This document shows positions 54,649 to 62,800 of a DNA stretch of 64,000 nucleotides, piece by piece (the stretch's first letter is position 1; each line of letters begins with the position of its first letter). Made by a program: the position numbers and the translations under genes. This DNA comes from Acidobacteriota bacterium (lineage in GTDB: Bacteria > Acidobacteriota > UBA6911): the NCBI GenBank assembly GCA_016929335.1, contig JAFGIY010000062.1, positions 1 to 64,000 on the forward strand. Direction: 5' to 3'. Below the pieces are notes generated by a model. That model did no database searches. It was not told where the DNA came from and saw nothing but the letters and a program-made list of their open reading frames with translations.

Positions 54649-55683
54649 TCATTCATAGCGGTCCACAAAGGAGAGGCTGCGAAGACTAACCTGAGTCGTG
54701 AGGCTCGTCCGCAGAAATTCCTGGTTATTTCGAACGAGTGCACTCGATCTTCCGGAGAGGAGTATATTTGCCTTTCGAATCTGATTGGGCGAAGCAGGGT
54801 TTTCCACCTTCGCCGGATTGGAACCGCCATCCACCAAGTCATAGGTCAATTGAAAGTTTTCCAGAACCAGGGCTACCGGCTCTCCGGGCCAGTTATTGAC
54901 ACGCCGGATCAATCGGGGGGTTTCCGGATCGGTTGTATAGTCCAGGTAATAAGTTATGAGCCAGACGCGAGTCGCCGTTGTTGGCGGGAAGACCCCTCCG
55001 CTCTGCAGCTGCATAATGGACCCTGCGCTTGCGCTGGGCTGATTGAGGTTCAGCGCATCGCCGCTTCCGATATCAAAATATATGGTCTGGCCGGTGACGC
55101 GGGTTACATACTGCAGCGTGTTTCCCAATCCGTTGCTGAATGCGATCAGGTCTCCTGCTCTGATTGCGCTGCTGACGCCCGTGATCGGGGTGCCGGAATC
55201 CACCACCGCACTCGCTCCGTTTGTTCCTATGGAAACGAGCGGCGATTGATTTAAGGGCAACGTGCTGTCTGCATACAGGATGTTTACCATGTCGGTGTTT
55301 TGGCCGTTCCCGCTGGGTCCTAAGCCGGCGCCCGGATTGACGGCTGCAATGGCCTCGGCAGTGCCGAATGTTAACTCTACGCTTGGCGGGCCGGGTCTTT
55401 TTACAGCCGTCGCATCGTCGCCAGATGGAATGGAAATGCCTCCGGTGGGCACCCCCCATCCCGCATTGATGAAATCGCGAACCAGCAAATTGCTGCCGGC
55501 GCGAAGGTTCTGCTCAAGATCCGTCATCTGATTGGTCTTTTCAACCAACCCGGCGGCGTCGTTGAATGCCCCCAATACTCCGCCCAACAATAGAGCCGTG
55601 ATCGCGGCGGCAAGAAGCATTTCTACGGAGCTGAAGCCTCGCTGCTTTTCCCTGAAAATCTTCATGGACTTTGCTTCTGTCAT
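54649..55683 (-). CDS. PilW-like minor prepilin
   Basis: 344 residues with a class III signal: MKIFREKQRGFSSVEMLLAAAITALLLGGVL, cleavage predicted between G and F with Glu at +5. PilW primes type IV pilus assembly together with FimT, PilV and PilX, as the neighbouring genes here. The ATG at 55683 with GGAG 12 bases upstream is preferred; a further upstream start (55713) and a downstream one (55665) are possible. Part of a four-gene operon. Confidence 0.85.
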   Translation of the reverse strand: MTEAKSMKIFREKQRGFSSVEMLLAAAITALLLGGVLGAFNDAAGLVEKTNQMTDLEQNLRAGSNLLVRDFINAGWGVPTGGISIPSGDDATAVKRPGPPSVELTFGTAEAIAAVNPGAGLGPSGNGQNTDMVNILYADSTLPLNQSPLVSIGTNGASAVVDSGTPITGVSSAIRAGDLIAFSNGLGNTLQYVTRVTGQTIYFDIGSGDALNLNQPSASAGSIMQLQSGGVFPPTTATRVWLITYYLDYTTDPETPRLIRRVNNWPGEPVALVLENFQLTYDLVDGGSNPAKVENPASPNQIRKANILLSGRSSALVRNNQEFLRTSLTTQVSLRSLSFVDRYE

Positions 55684-55716
55684 GATGGATAAAGAACTCC
55701 AATCCTTCGCCAATGC

Positions 55717-56259
55717 CTATGCATATGGTGAAATGTATGAAGTCAATTGATATTCCCGGTTCAAATGGCCCACTTGGTAGCGGATGGTGACGACAATCCG
55801 GCGCAGACTCACGCCATTTGCGCCAATATCCTCGATTGCAATTTCGCGCGTAAATTGGCTCATTGTTTCCATGACGTCGTCGGAGGTCCCCATCTGATTG
55901 TCTGGGCCCGGCAGTGTTATGCTTTCGATGTCCTCGTCATCAATGGTATTCACCAGACCATCGTCGCCGGATTCTTTGAGCGGCTGCTCGCCGTTCAGGA
56001 AAACCCCTCCGTCGTCCACATTGCGGATTTCGTCCCAGCTGATGGTTATCGTATCCCGGGAAGTAAAAACGCTCTCAATGGCTTCGGAAGCTTTCTCTTT
56101 GGCCATCTGGTGGTAATGCGAGGTCGACATGATGATCATGCCCTGAGCGAATGCAGTTGCGAGCGCCAATAGCCCGCCGGCCATGATCACGATCGCCATC
56201 AAAGTCTCGACTAATGTAAATCCCCGTTGGCTGTCATTGGTTTGTTTGTTTGTAGACAT
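55717..56259 (-). CDS. PilV-like minor prepilin
   Basis: 180 residues. Prepilin motif SQRGFTLVETLMAIVIMAGGLLALATAF with cleavage after G and Glu at +5. Length and order (after FimT, before PilW) suit PilV. The middle is rich in Asp/Gly (DDGLVNTIDDEDIES), perhaps a calcium-binding loop. The ATG at 56259 is used, 12 bases past the FimT stop; an earlier in-frame ATG would overlap that gene. Confidence 0.85.
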   Translation of the reverse strand: MSTNKQTNDSQRGFTLVETLMAIVIMAGGLLALATAFAQGMIIMSTSHYHQMAKEKASEAIESVFTSRDTITISWDEIRNVDDGGVFLNGEQPLKESGDDGLVNTIDDEDIESITLPGPDNQMGTSDDVMETMSQFTREIAIEDIGANGVSLRRIVVTIRYQVGHLNREYQLTSYISPYA

Positions 56260-56270
56260 GGTTTTATTCT

Positions 56271-56840
56271 CTATTGAATCCACTCGGATCCATTCCACCG
56301 ATAGGACCGCACTCGGCCCGTAGCCCCAAGAATCGTGACGGCGCGAGCTGTGTCCGGCTCATCTTCCACACCGAAAAATACGGTGCCGCTGATAGGGTTA
56401 TTGTTCTGGTCAACCAGGGTTCCATCGCTCATGAAGGTCATTACGGTCGCACTGCCGAAATTCACCGCAGCAGAGTTTCCGAAAGCATCCGGCGTATCGG
56501 GCAGGCCGTCGAACAGATGGAATTTGCAGTGACTGTCCAGTGCGACTGTGCTCAGGATGGTTGTCCCGCTGGGAAGATCATTGCGGATGAGCTGGATCTC
56601 ATTTTCGCTCGGAAACACGACACGAATATTGCGCCGCTGCGCCATCGCCAGTTCTCTGCCATTGCGTAATTGAGCTACCACCTGATACATGGATTCATTC
56701 GCATTCACCGAGGGCAGAATTCTATCGATATTCAAAAGAGCAAATCCGGCGACCACACACGCGATCATCAAGGCAATGCATGTTTCCACCATGCTAAAAC
56801 CCGCATGCGGAAGCAAGCCTCCAAGAGGCTTCTGTTTCAT
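56271..56840 (-). CDS. FimT/GspH-like minor prepilin
   Basis: 189 residues. Prepilin motif HAGFSMVETCIALMIACVVAGFALLNI, cleavage after G and Glu at +5; the following IDRILPSVNANESMYQVVAQLRNGRELAMAQRR region is typical of GspH/FimT. AAGGAG with 7-base spacing fixes the ATG at 56840. First gene of the minor pilin operon FimT-PilV-PilW-PilX. Confidence 0.87.
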   Translation of the reverse strand: MKQKPLGGLLPHAGFSMVETCIALMIACVVAGFALLNIDRILPSVNANESMYQVVAQLRNGRELAMAQRRNIRVVFPSENEIQLIRNDLPSGTTILSTVALDSHCKFHLFDGLPDTPDAFGNSAAVNFGSATVMTFMSDGTLVDQNNNPISGTVFFGVEDEPDTARAVTILGATGRVRSYRWNGSEWIQ

Positions 56841-57574
56841 CGCAGTTCTCCTTCGCCACATATATTCCCGAGCGGATGCTCCTTATGCTTCATGAGATTC
56901 GTCAGCGCCGCATTTAATCTGCAGCCTATAAAAACGATGCATTTCATTTGGATAAATGCACTTAGGAATGACATCCGGCCATCCAACAGGTTCTTGTATC
57001 CGATATCACAAATCGTAGAACTTGGCATACGCAACTATTTATCGCTTCTGTTTGGAAGGCTGCCAGGCCAATGATTGAACCTTGCATCTTCCGCACGCAT
57101 AGCGCGATCGAAGTGGAATCCATTAATGAGGCCGGCAGGAGCTTGGCCTGTTTCATCGGAGTCCCAATGCCCTAATATGAGAAAAAGGCTCCGACAATCT
57201 GAGCATTGCCTCATTTCATGCATTCCGGATTCTCACAGATTCCATGATATTCGCCGAACCGCTTTGGGTCTGTGATGCAAATCACCGATTGTAAATATTT
57301 ATATCCGTTATCTCATTTCGTATGCAAATGCGAATAACTTTAGCGGAATATTGAGGAAGAGGGTGATTTGCGGTTGTTTTAGGTAAGAATTTTACCTTTG
57401 CTTAACAATTGCTTCCCGCTTGGGAAGCAAATGGGCGAAGAAATGGAGTCGCAGTCAACCGTCGTCGAGGGGGGCGGCGGGCCTCCGGCTGCGCATCCTG
57501 TTTTGCTCTCTGGAAGCATCCGCAGGGATAGAATCCGGAGCGAACGAAGCGGTTTTGACATCTACCGGCTTATA
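56841..57574. other. 734-bp gene-free region with two hairpins
   Basis: No open frame here has pilin-like, coiled-coil or other recognisable features or a ribosome site. The only clear structures are two adjacent inverted repeats, AGGTAA-GAATT-TTACCT (57381-57397) and TTGCTTCCC-GCTT-GGGAAGCAA (57409-57430). They lie about 145-195 bp past the PspA stop codon. Neither is followed by a T-run. Confidence 0.5.
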
Positions 57575-58243
57575 TCAGGCTTTCGTTTGGCGTCGCGCCT
57601 TAATTTCGGCCAACAGCCGGTTTACCTGGTCCTCCTTTTCGAGTGTGGAAAACTTCTGCTCCAAATCATCCGGTACCAGGTCGGCCTTAATCCGGCTCAT
57701 AGCTTCAGAGCGCGTAAGCCCTTCCTTTAAAGGATCCGGAGCAGCATGTTTTGTTTTCTCTCCCGGAACTGTGGATTGTGTCTCGCCGACAGCATGCAAT
57801 ACGCGGTTGCGGCGATGCTGGGCGATCAGCAGATCTTTTCTTTTTTGAGCTTCGGCCAATTTTTCGCCGAGTATTTTCAGGGACGATTTCAGGGTTTCCG
57901 CTTGAGCGTTCTGTTCCGCCTCCTGTGCTTTCAGGCTGTTCGCCGTATTTTGTTGATCCAGAGAGCGCTCCAATGCGGCACGGGCCAATGCGTCATCCCC
58001 TTTGTCGATTGCCAATTCGGCTTTCTGCATCCACTCGGCGGCCTTTGCTTCCGCCTCCTTTCGCTTCTTCTCCAATAAATGCCGGTCTGCCAAGGCTACT
58101 GCCATCTGAGTCTTGACCTGGATCAGCTGGTTTTCCATATCCAGCATCACCTGTTTGATCATCTTTTCCGGATCTTCCGCCTTATCGATGAGATCATTGA
58201 TGTTTGCTCGTATCAGGGTCGAAACACGTTCAAGCAATGCCAT
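57575..58243 (-). CDS. pspA: PspA/IM30-family membrane-stress protein
   Basis: 222-residue peripheral membrane protein that coats and stabilises the inner membrane. The N-terminus MALLERVSTLIRANINDLIDKAEDPEKMI is the amphipathic helix and DPE motif of the family; a long charged coiled coil (about residues 25-150) follows, then a short C-terminal domain. GGAG is spaced correctly from the ATG at 58243; the upstream frame to 58444 overlaps the flotillin end in another frame and is not coding. Last gene of the flotillin operon. Confidence 0.92.
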   Translation of the reverse strand: MALLERVSTLIRANINDLIDKAEDPEKMIKQVMLDMENQLIQVKTQMAVALADRHLLEKKRKEAEAKAAEWMQKAELAIDKGDDALARAALERSLDQQNTANSLKAQEAEQNAQAETLKSSLKILGEKLAEAQKRKDLLIAQHRRNRVLHAVGETQSTVPGEKTKHAAPDPLKEGLTRSEAMSRIKADLVPDDLEQKFSTLEKEDQVNRLLAEIKARRQTKA

Positions 58244-58325
58244 AACAAAGCTCCTTTCATGATATCGGCAGGCGCCCCTTTCAACCGAGGCTGCAGAAGA
58301 GGCGCCAACTGCCCTTGCGAACCGA

Positions 58326-59747
58326 TTACTGCTTGGAAGAGTCGACTTTCTCTTCCTTTTGGCCGATTTGGCGTACCTTTCCCAGAAGGTCGGACATCTG
58401 CATTCCGGACAGGGTTTCAAAAAGAGCAGGAACCTGAGCTGCAATCTTTGTGATGTCCCCGGTGATCTTGCTCATGCCGGCGGAATCGCCATTGCCTGTG
58501 GAGACAATCGTGATTTTGTCGACGCTGGAAAGAGGAGCAGCCAATGCTCTGACTACTTCAGGCAGCCCGGTAAGCAGTTTATCGATGACGGCTGCCTGGT
58601 TATACTCCTGATAAGCTTCGGCTTTAACATTCATTGCCTTGGCCTCGGCTTCGCCCTTCTTGAAAATCACATCGGCTTCGGCTTCACCTTGCGCACGAAT
58701 CGCTGTGGACCGGCCTTCCGCTTCCACGATCAGGCGCTGTTTTTCGGCGTTTGCCAGGGCCTCGATCCGGCGCCGCTCGATTTCGGCAGGCTTCAGCACG
58801 GTGGCGATCAATTCTCTTTCCCGCCGCTGAATTTCCGCGTCCTGTACGCCGATCTCATTTTCTTTTTCCACGCGATGCACCTTTACAGCCTCGGCGACGG
58901 CCTGTTGCTGCATGACGTTGGTCTGTATCTCATACGATTTGTCGGCGGTTGCCTGCTGCTTTTTGACCGTTTCAAGATACTGAGCTTTCTTGATGGCGAG
59001 ATCCCGTTCGGCCTCGGCTTGCTTGGCCTGGGAAAGCGTTTCGGCCAGAACCCGTTCCTGGTCGGCCTGAGCCCTGGCGACGGCAGCCGCCCTCTGAGCA
59101 TCCGCCCTTTTGATAGCCGTATCCCGCTCCGCTTCGGCCGTGGCTACATCGGCATCCTTTTTAATGCGCGCCACATCGGGACGGCCCATGTTGGCTATGT
59201 ATTCATTCTTATCTCTGACTTCTTTGATTGTGAAAGAAATAACCTCCAGTCCCATCTTGTTCATATCTTCGGCACATGTGGACCGCATGCGGTCGGCCAC
59301 CATTTCAGGCTGCTTGACAATTTCTTCCACGGTCAATTGACCGATAATGCCTCGCAGATGGCCCTCCATTACCAGCCGGATCAATGCCTCCCGTTCCAGA
59401 TCGGTTTTGGTCAGAAACTGCTCCGCCGCGGTCTGGACGGATTCCGGATCCGATTTCACCTTGATCTGAGCCACCGCCTCGACCGTTACCGCGACGCCCT
59501 GCTTGGTATAGAGATCCTGTTTGGGCGCCACATCAAACGACATTAATTCCAGTGACAGCTCGCGGCAGCTTTCGACCATGGGGAAAATCACGGTACCGTG
59601 GCCTTTGACGATTCGAGTCCCGCGAAATCCGTAAACGACGAGCGCCTCATGAGGACCGGCTTTGCGATAGAGACCGGCAAACAGCGCCACGATGACTAAT
59701 AAAACCAGCACCATCAATCCAGCCATTACAAATACGCCCGTTGGCAT
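58326..59747 (-). CDS. flotillin (SPFH domain protein)
   Basis: 473 residues. One N-terminal membrane helix (VLVLLVIVALFAGLY) is followed by an SPFH/band-7 domain (about residues 30-200) and a long flotillin coiled coil full of Ala-Glu repeats (DAQRAAAVARAQAD..., AEGRSTAIRAQGEAEADV), ending in a Gly/Ser-containing tail. It organises membrane microdomains. AAGGAGG lies 5 bases before the ATG at 59747. In other bacteria flotillin genes pair with nfeD, which is present here two micro-genes upstream, and with pspA, present immediately downstream. Confidence 0.94.
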   Translation of the reverse strand: MPTGVFVMAGLMVLVLLVIVALFAGLYRKAGPHEALVVYGFRGTRIVKGHGTVIFPMVESCRELSLELMSFDVAPKQDLYTKQGVAVTVEAVAQIKVKSDPESVQTAAEQFLTKTDLEREALIRLVMEGHLRGIIGQLTVEEIVKQPEMVADRMRSTCAEDMNKMGLEVISFTIKEVRDKNEYIANMGRPDVARIKKDADVATAEAERDTAIKRADAQRAAAVARAQADQERVLAETLSQAKQAEAERDLAIKKAQYLETVKKQQATADKSYEIQTNVMQQQAVAEAVKVHRVEKENEIGVQDAEIQRRERELIATVLKPAEIERRRIEALANAEKQRLIVEAEGRSTAIRAQGEAEADVIFKKGEAEAKAMNVKAEAYQEYNQAAVIDKLLTGLPEVVRALAAPLSSVDKITIVSTGNGDSAGMSKITGDITKIAAQVPALFETLSGMQMSDLLGKVRQIGQKEEKVDSSKQ

Positions 59748-59879
59748 ATTGCCTCCTTGAAAATGATTTTATTCGCGATGCGATTCATTAAATGCACAAT
59801 ATAAACAGGGGAGTGACCCATAAGGATTACCACTTGTCAGATCTCCTCCAACTCACACGCCCGAGAGAAAAACCGGGGA

Positions 59880-60014
59880 TTATGGCTTCTGCTTTTGCCT
59901 TTTTTGCCCTCTGTTTCCTCGGAACCAAACGATACGCGCCCCAAGGTAATAACTAAGAAGCGCCACGCCTATCACCACAATCATCACCACAAGACCTATC
60001 ATGAAGTTGCTCAT
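59880..60014 (-). CDS. 44-residue single-span membrane micro-protein 1
   Basis: Starts MSNFMIGLVVMIVVIGVALL and continues SYYLGARIVWFRGNRGQKR. One hydrophobic helix (residues 4-24) is followed by GARIVWFRGN and a strongly basic tail. AGGAGG is spaced 7 bases from the ATG at 60014. It is homologous to the next micro-gene: both have Y-[LF]-G-[AV]-R-[IF]-V-[WY]-F-R-[GS]-N after the helix. Located in the operon between the NfeD-like and flotillin genes. Function unknown. Confidence 0.75.
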   Translation of the reverse strand: MSNFMIGLVVMIVVIGVALLSYYLGARIVWFRGNRGQKRQKQKP

Positions 60015-60070
60015 TGAATTGCCTCCTCATGGTTGGGCACTCTGACCCACGCGAGAGATCAGAACGGAAA

Positions 60071-60193
60071 CTATCGCCGCTGTCTTGGCTTTTTATCCCT
60101 GTTATTGCTTCTGAAGTAAACGAAACGCACGCCAAAATACCAAATCAGCAGCGACATGCCGGCTACCAAGGGATATAAAGCAAACATGTCCAT
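60071..60193 (-). CDS. 40-residue single-span membrane micro-protein 2
   Basis: Starts MDMFALYPLVAGMSLLIWYF, continues GVRFVYFRSNNRDKKPRQRR. Same layout as micro-protein 1 with a shorter N-terminus. AAAGGAG lies about 8 bases before the ATG at 60193. The pairwise match over the FRxN region and equal position of the helix point to tandem duplication. Both may bind the flotillin or NfeD-like protein; this is inference from position. Confidence 0.75.
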   Translation of the reverse strand: MDMFALYPLVAGMSLLIWYFGVRFVYFRSNNRDKKPRQRR

Positions 60194-60328
60194 TCCAGTA
60201 TCTCCTTTATGGCCAGGATGCACATCCTGCCTGCCGCGTATTATAAGTGCTATATCCTATTACGTGAAATAAGCATGGCGTAAGCCGTCATTTTGATCGG
60301 CGGATCCTGTCCGAATCCAACTCGATTA

Positions 60329-61018
60329 TTACGTTTGCCCGGAGTATGGATTTTCCAGAACCTCCGAACGTTCCAGTTCGTCCCACCGGCGAACATACGC
60401 AATGCCTTTGTGATATCGGGTTACCAGCACTTCGACGCCCTGAGGTATGGACTTGCCGTCTTCGCTGCGGGCTCCACACGTGCGCCGGGTGCCTTCCTGG
60501 GAATAGACAATTTCTCCGGTGCCTCCCTCGCGGATCGAGCTGACAACCCGGCCCAGGACTCCTGTCATGTGATAATCCGCCGGATTTAAATTTCTTTCCT
60601 TGCCGATGAGCACCTTGGCCAGAAACCAGAAAATCACCGAAGCGCCTGCCAGCCCGCTGACAACGGATAATCCCAATCCCCAGACAAACCAGATCTTTGA
60701 ATAGGACGCGAGCAGATACCCGGCTCCTCCGAACCATGCAAGAAACGCGGCGATGGTGCCCAGGTTGATGGGTGAAACGCTGATGCCCTGAACATGATCG
60801 GAGGAACCTGCATCATGGCCTCCTCCGCCGTCCGAGAGATCGCCATGATCCATCCCTCCGCCGTCATGCATCATTCCATGTCCGGAATCGCCATGGCCAA
60901 ATCCGGAATCGCCGTGATGAAAAGGCAAATCAATATTTAAATGGCCAATCAGCAGCGACACCAGACTCCACAGAAATCCCACGAGAAAACAGAACAGATA
61001 AAAATTTGCCCAAGTCAT
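60329..61018 (-). CDS. NfeD-like membrane protein with His/Asp/Gly-rich loop
   Basis: 229 residues. Membrane helix 1 (FYLFCFLVGFLWSLVSLLIG), a loop of about 45 residues at 32-77 made almost only of His, Asp, Gly, Ser and Met (for example HHGDSGFGHGDSGHGMMHDGG), two more helices (IAAFLAWFGGAGYLLA and IWFVWGLGLSVVSGLAGASVIFWFL), and a C-terminal OB-like domain (residues about 155-220) as in NfeD/YqiJ proteins. The ATG overlaps the XRE repressor stop by 4 bp. The loop may bind a metal ion. NfeD-type partners of flotillins act in membrane stress. Confidence 0.8.
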   Translation of the reverse strand: MTWANFYLFCFLVGFLWSLVSLLIGHLNIDLPFHHGDSGFGHGDSGHGMMHDGGGMDHGDLSDGGGGHDAGSSDHVQGISVSPINLGTIAAFLAWFGGAGYLLASYSKIWFVWGLGLSVVSGLAGASVIFWFLAKVLIGKERNLNPADYHMTGVLGRVVSSIREGGTGEIVYSQEGTRRTCGARSEDGKSIPQGVEVLVTRYHKGIAYVRRWDELERSEVLENPYSGQT

Positions 61019-61551
61019 TGATCGCGCCTCCTTCTTACAGGAGAGTCCCCGATGGCGGAGGTCGACGATTCGGCTTTTAGCGCGGCTTCAGGATTCAGCA
61101 CCTCAGACAAGCGGTCGACCAATCCGGGAGTCTCAATAATGGACTGCAAAAGCAAAAGGCATTTGCGGGAATTTCCCTGGCGGGCCAGAGCCAGAAGTGC
61201 CTGATTCAGTTCCGCATCGTGAGAAAAATGCTCTGATCCATCGATCAACCACAGGTCCAGCCTGCTTTCCATTGCGCGCAGGTCCGAAATCAGCTCCGGG
61301 TGGTACCCTTGAGGATCATCCACCAGATATCCCGGATGAACCTTAAAGAACCGGGCAAGGAGCAGGCGCGTGCTGTTGGTCAGATGCGGTCTTCGGCCGC
61401 TTTCGATCTGCGACAGATAGGATTGGCTGATCGACCGTCCCAGCTCTTTTTTCACCGCGCGAACAACCTCCAATTGAGTCATCTCGCGACCAATTCCCCG
61501 GAGAGTCCCTTCAATTTCCCGCATATACCGGATTTTCTCTCCCAACGTCAT
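61015..61551 (-). CDS. XRE-family transcriptional repressor
   Basis: 178 residues. N-terminal helix-turn-helix of the Cro/C1 type (TLGEKIRYMREIEG...SISQSYLSQIESGRRPHLTNSTRLLLARFFKVHPGYL), then an alpha-helical C-terminal part that probably dimerises or senses. The ATG at 61551 is directly downstream of a 38-bp near-perfect palindrome; an upstream frame to 61608 would run through that palindrome and lacks a ribosome site. First gene of the flotillin/PspA operon, so it likely represses its own operon until membrane stress occurs. Confidence 0.85.
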   Translation of the reverse strand: MTLGEKIRYMREIEGTLRGIGREMTQLEVVRAVKKELGRSISQSYLSQIESGRRPHLTNSTRLLLARFFKVHPGYLVDDPQGYHPELISDLRAMESRLDLWLIDGSEHFSHDAELNQALLALARQGNSRKCLLLLQSIIETPGLVDRLSEVLNPEAALKAESSTSAIGDSPVRRRRDQ

Positions 61552-61562
61552 ATTGCCACCAT

Positions 61563-61608
61563 TATCACAATATGCGATATTAATATTGCATATTGTGATA
61601 TGTGTCAA
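61563..61608 (-). promoter_or_regulatory. operon promoter overlapped by 38-bp palindrome
   Basis: A perfect TTGACA (61603-61608) and TATTAA (61580-61585) with a 17-bp spacer read leftward. The palindrome spans 61563-61600: perfect 13-bp arms TATCACAATATGC / GCATATTGTGATA around ATATTAATAT, with one mismatched pair. It covers the spacer, -10 box and start of transcription, the textbook layout for repression. Confidence 0.7.
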
Positions 61609-61630
61609 GAAAAATTTTTATTAATAATAA

Positions 61631-61650
61631 AATTCGTGAAATTCGCGGCT
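61631..61650 (-). repeat. dispersed CACGAATT motif, copy 7
   Basis: Minus-strand AGCCGCGAATTTCACGAATT, just upstream of the XRE promoter and after the tyrA stop. Confidence 0.45.
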
Positions 61651-61656
61651 GTTGTT

Positions 61657-62790
61657 TCAGGCGCCTTGCAGTTTGTCGGCTTGAATGCGCGAGCTGTGTT
61701 TGAGGATTACGGCGAACAGGTCTTCCACCAGTTCATCCGGCAGGTTTAACGATTTTCCCCAGTCTTTTCTCTGCTGCATCAGGCGTCTTTCACGATCGGC
61801 GTCCACCACGGGCGCCGCCTGGCTTGCTTTCAATTTCCCGATCTTGCGAGCCGCTGCAATCCGATGTCCCAGGGCGGTGAGCAGCTGTTTATCGAAGCGG
61901 TCAATCATGCTGCGCAGATCATGTTTGCGGGGCCGTGCCAGGCTGTCCGGAACCATTTTTCTGCGGCGCCTGCCTGCCTGTTCCCATGCGATCCCGATTT
62001 CGTTTCCCGAGATTCCTTCGCTGAGAAAAGCCAGGCTCTTGCCAAACTGTTCGACGGCATGTCGGAGCGCCTCCCTGTTCGTTTCCAGGATCCCTTTCCA
62101 GAGTCCATACTCCGAAGCGGCAAGTCGCGTCATATCGAGGAAACCGCGGCCAGCGAGTTTTTCCAGCATGCCGTGTTCGGCATCTCCTGCTTGTGCGGCG
62201 TGCATTAACGCTACAGAGGCCAGCTGAGGGAGGTGGCTGACCATTGCCATGATCCGGTCGTGTTCTTCGGGATCAATCGTTATAGGCGTTGCCGGCAGGC
62301 TTTCTACGAGATCGAGGAGCGACAACATGGCATCCGGAGGAGTATCCGGATAGGGGCACAGAACATAGACCCGATCGCTGAAAAGGAGCGGGTCGGCGGC
62401 TTCCACGCCGGAGTGTTCGGATCCGGCCATGGGGTGGCCGCCGATAAAGTGAACGCCCGAGGGGAGCCGCTTCTGTGCTTCGGCCATAATCAGTTCTTTT
62501 GTGCTTCCGACATCCGTTACGATCGTGTTTTCGCGAAGCAGTGGGGCAATCAGGGCAATGGTGGGAAGGATCGACTGAACCGGAGTAGCAAGAATGACAA
62601 TTTCACTTTCCGGAATATGGGATGAAAGCTCCTCGAATGTTCCGACCTGATCTGCAATCCGCGCTTCACGGATGGCAGGGATACGTTCCGGCAGATCAAG
62701 GCAGGCAACGGGGTATTCGGGCCGGCGGCGTTTTAGTGCCAGAGCGATGGATCCGCCTATGAGTCCGCATCCAATAATGGTGATTTTCAT
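61657..62790 (-). CDS. tyrA: prephenate dehydrogenase-chorismate mutase fusion
   Basis: Bifunctional tyrosine-pathway enzyme. Residues 1-275: TyrA dehydrogenase with NAD site MKITIIGCGLIGGSIALAL, VTDVGSTKELI, HFIGGHPMAGSEHSG and VSHLPQLASVALM. Residues about 285-375: AroQ-type chorismate mutase helices (LRSMIDRFDKQLLTALGHRIAAARKIGKLK... DADRERRLMQQR). The order is the reverse of enteric TyrA (mutase first). GAGGAG before the ATG at 62790 overlaps the aroF end region, 10 bases after the DAHP synthase stop. Probably controlled with aroF by the attenuator at 63841-63979. Confidence 0.93.
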   Translation of the reverse strand: MKITIIGCGLIGGSIALALKRRRPEYPVACLDLPERIPAIREARIADQVGTFEELSSHIPESEIVILATPVQSILPTIALIAPLLRENTIVTDVGSTKELIMAEAQKRLPSGVHFIGGHPMAGSEHSGVEAADPLLFSDRVYVLCPYPDTPPDAMLSLLDLVESLPATPITIDPEEHDRIMAMVSHLPQLASVALMHAAQAGDAEHGMLEKLAGRGFLDMTRLAASEYGLWKGILETNREALRHAVEQFGKSLAFLSEGISGNEIGIAWEQAGRRRRKMVPDSLARPRKHDLRSMIDRFDKQLLTALGHRIAAARKIGKLKASQAAPVVDADRERRLMQQRKDWGKSLNLPDELVEDLFAVILKHSSRIQADKLQGA

Positions 62791-62800
62791 GATTTTCTCC

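Noticed and set aside
56670..57074. 134-codon frame upstream of the pilin operon
   Set aside because: No ribosome site, no domain, antisense to FimT at its start.
58359..59546. 395-codon plus-strand frame opposite the flotillin gene
   Set aside because: Arises from the Ala/Glu codon periodicity of the flotillin coiled coil.
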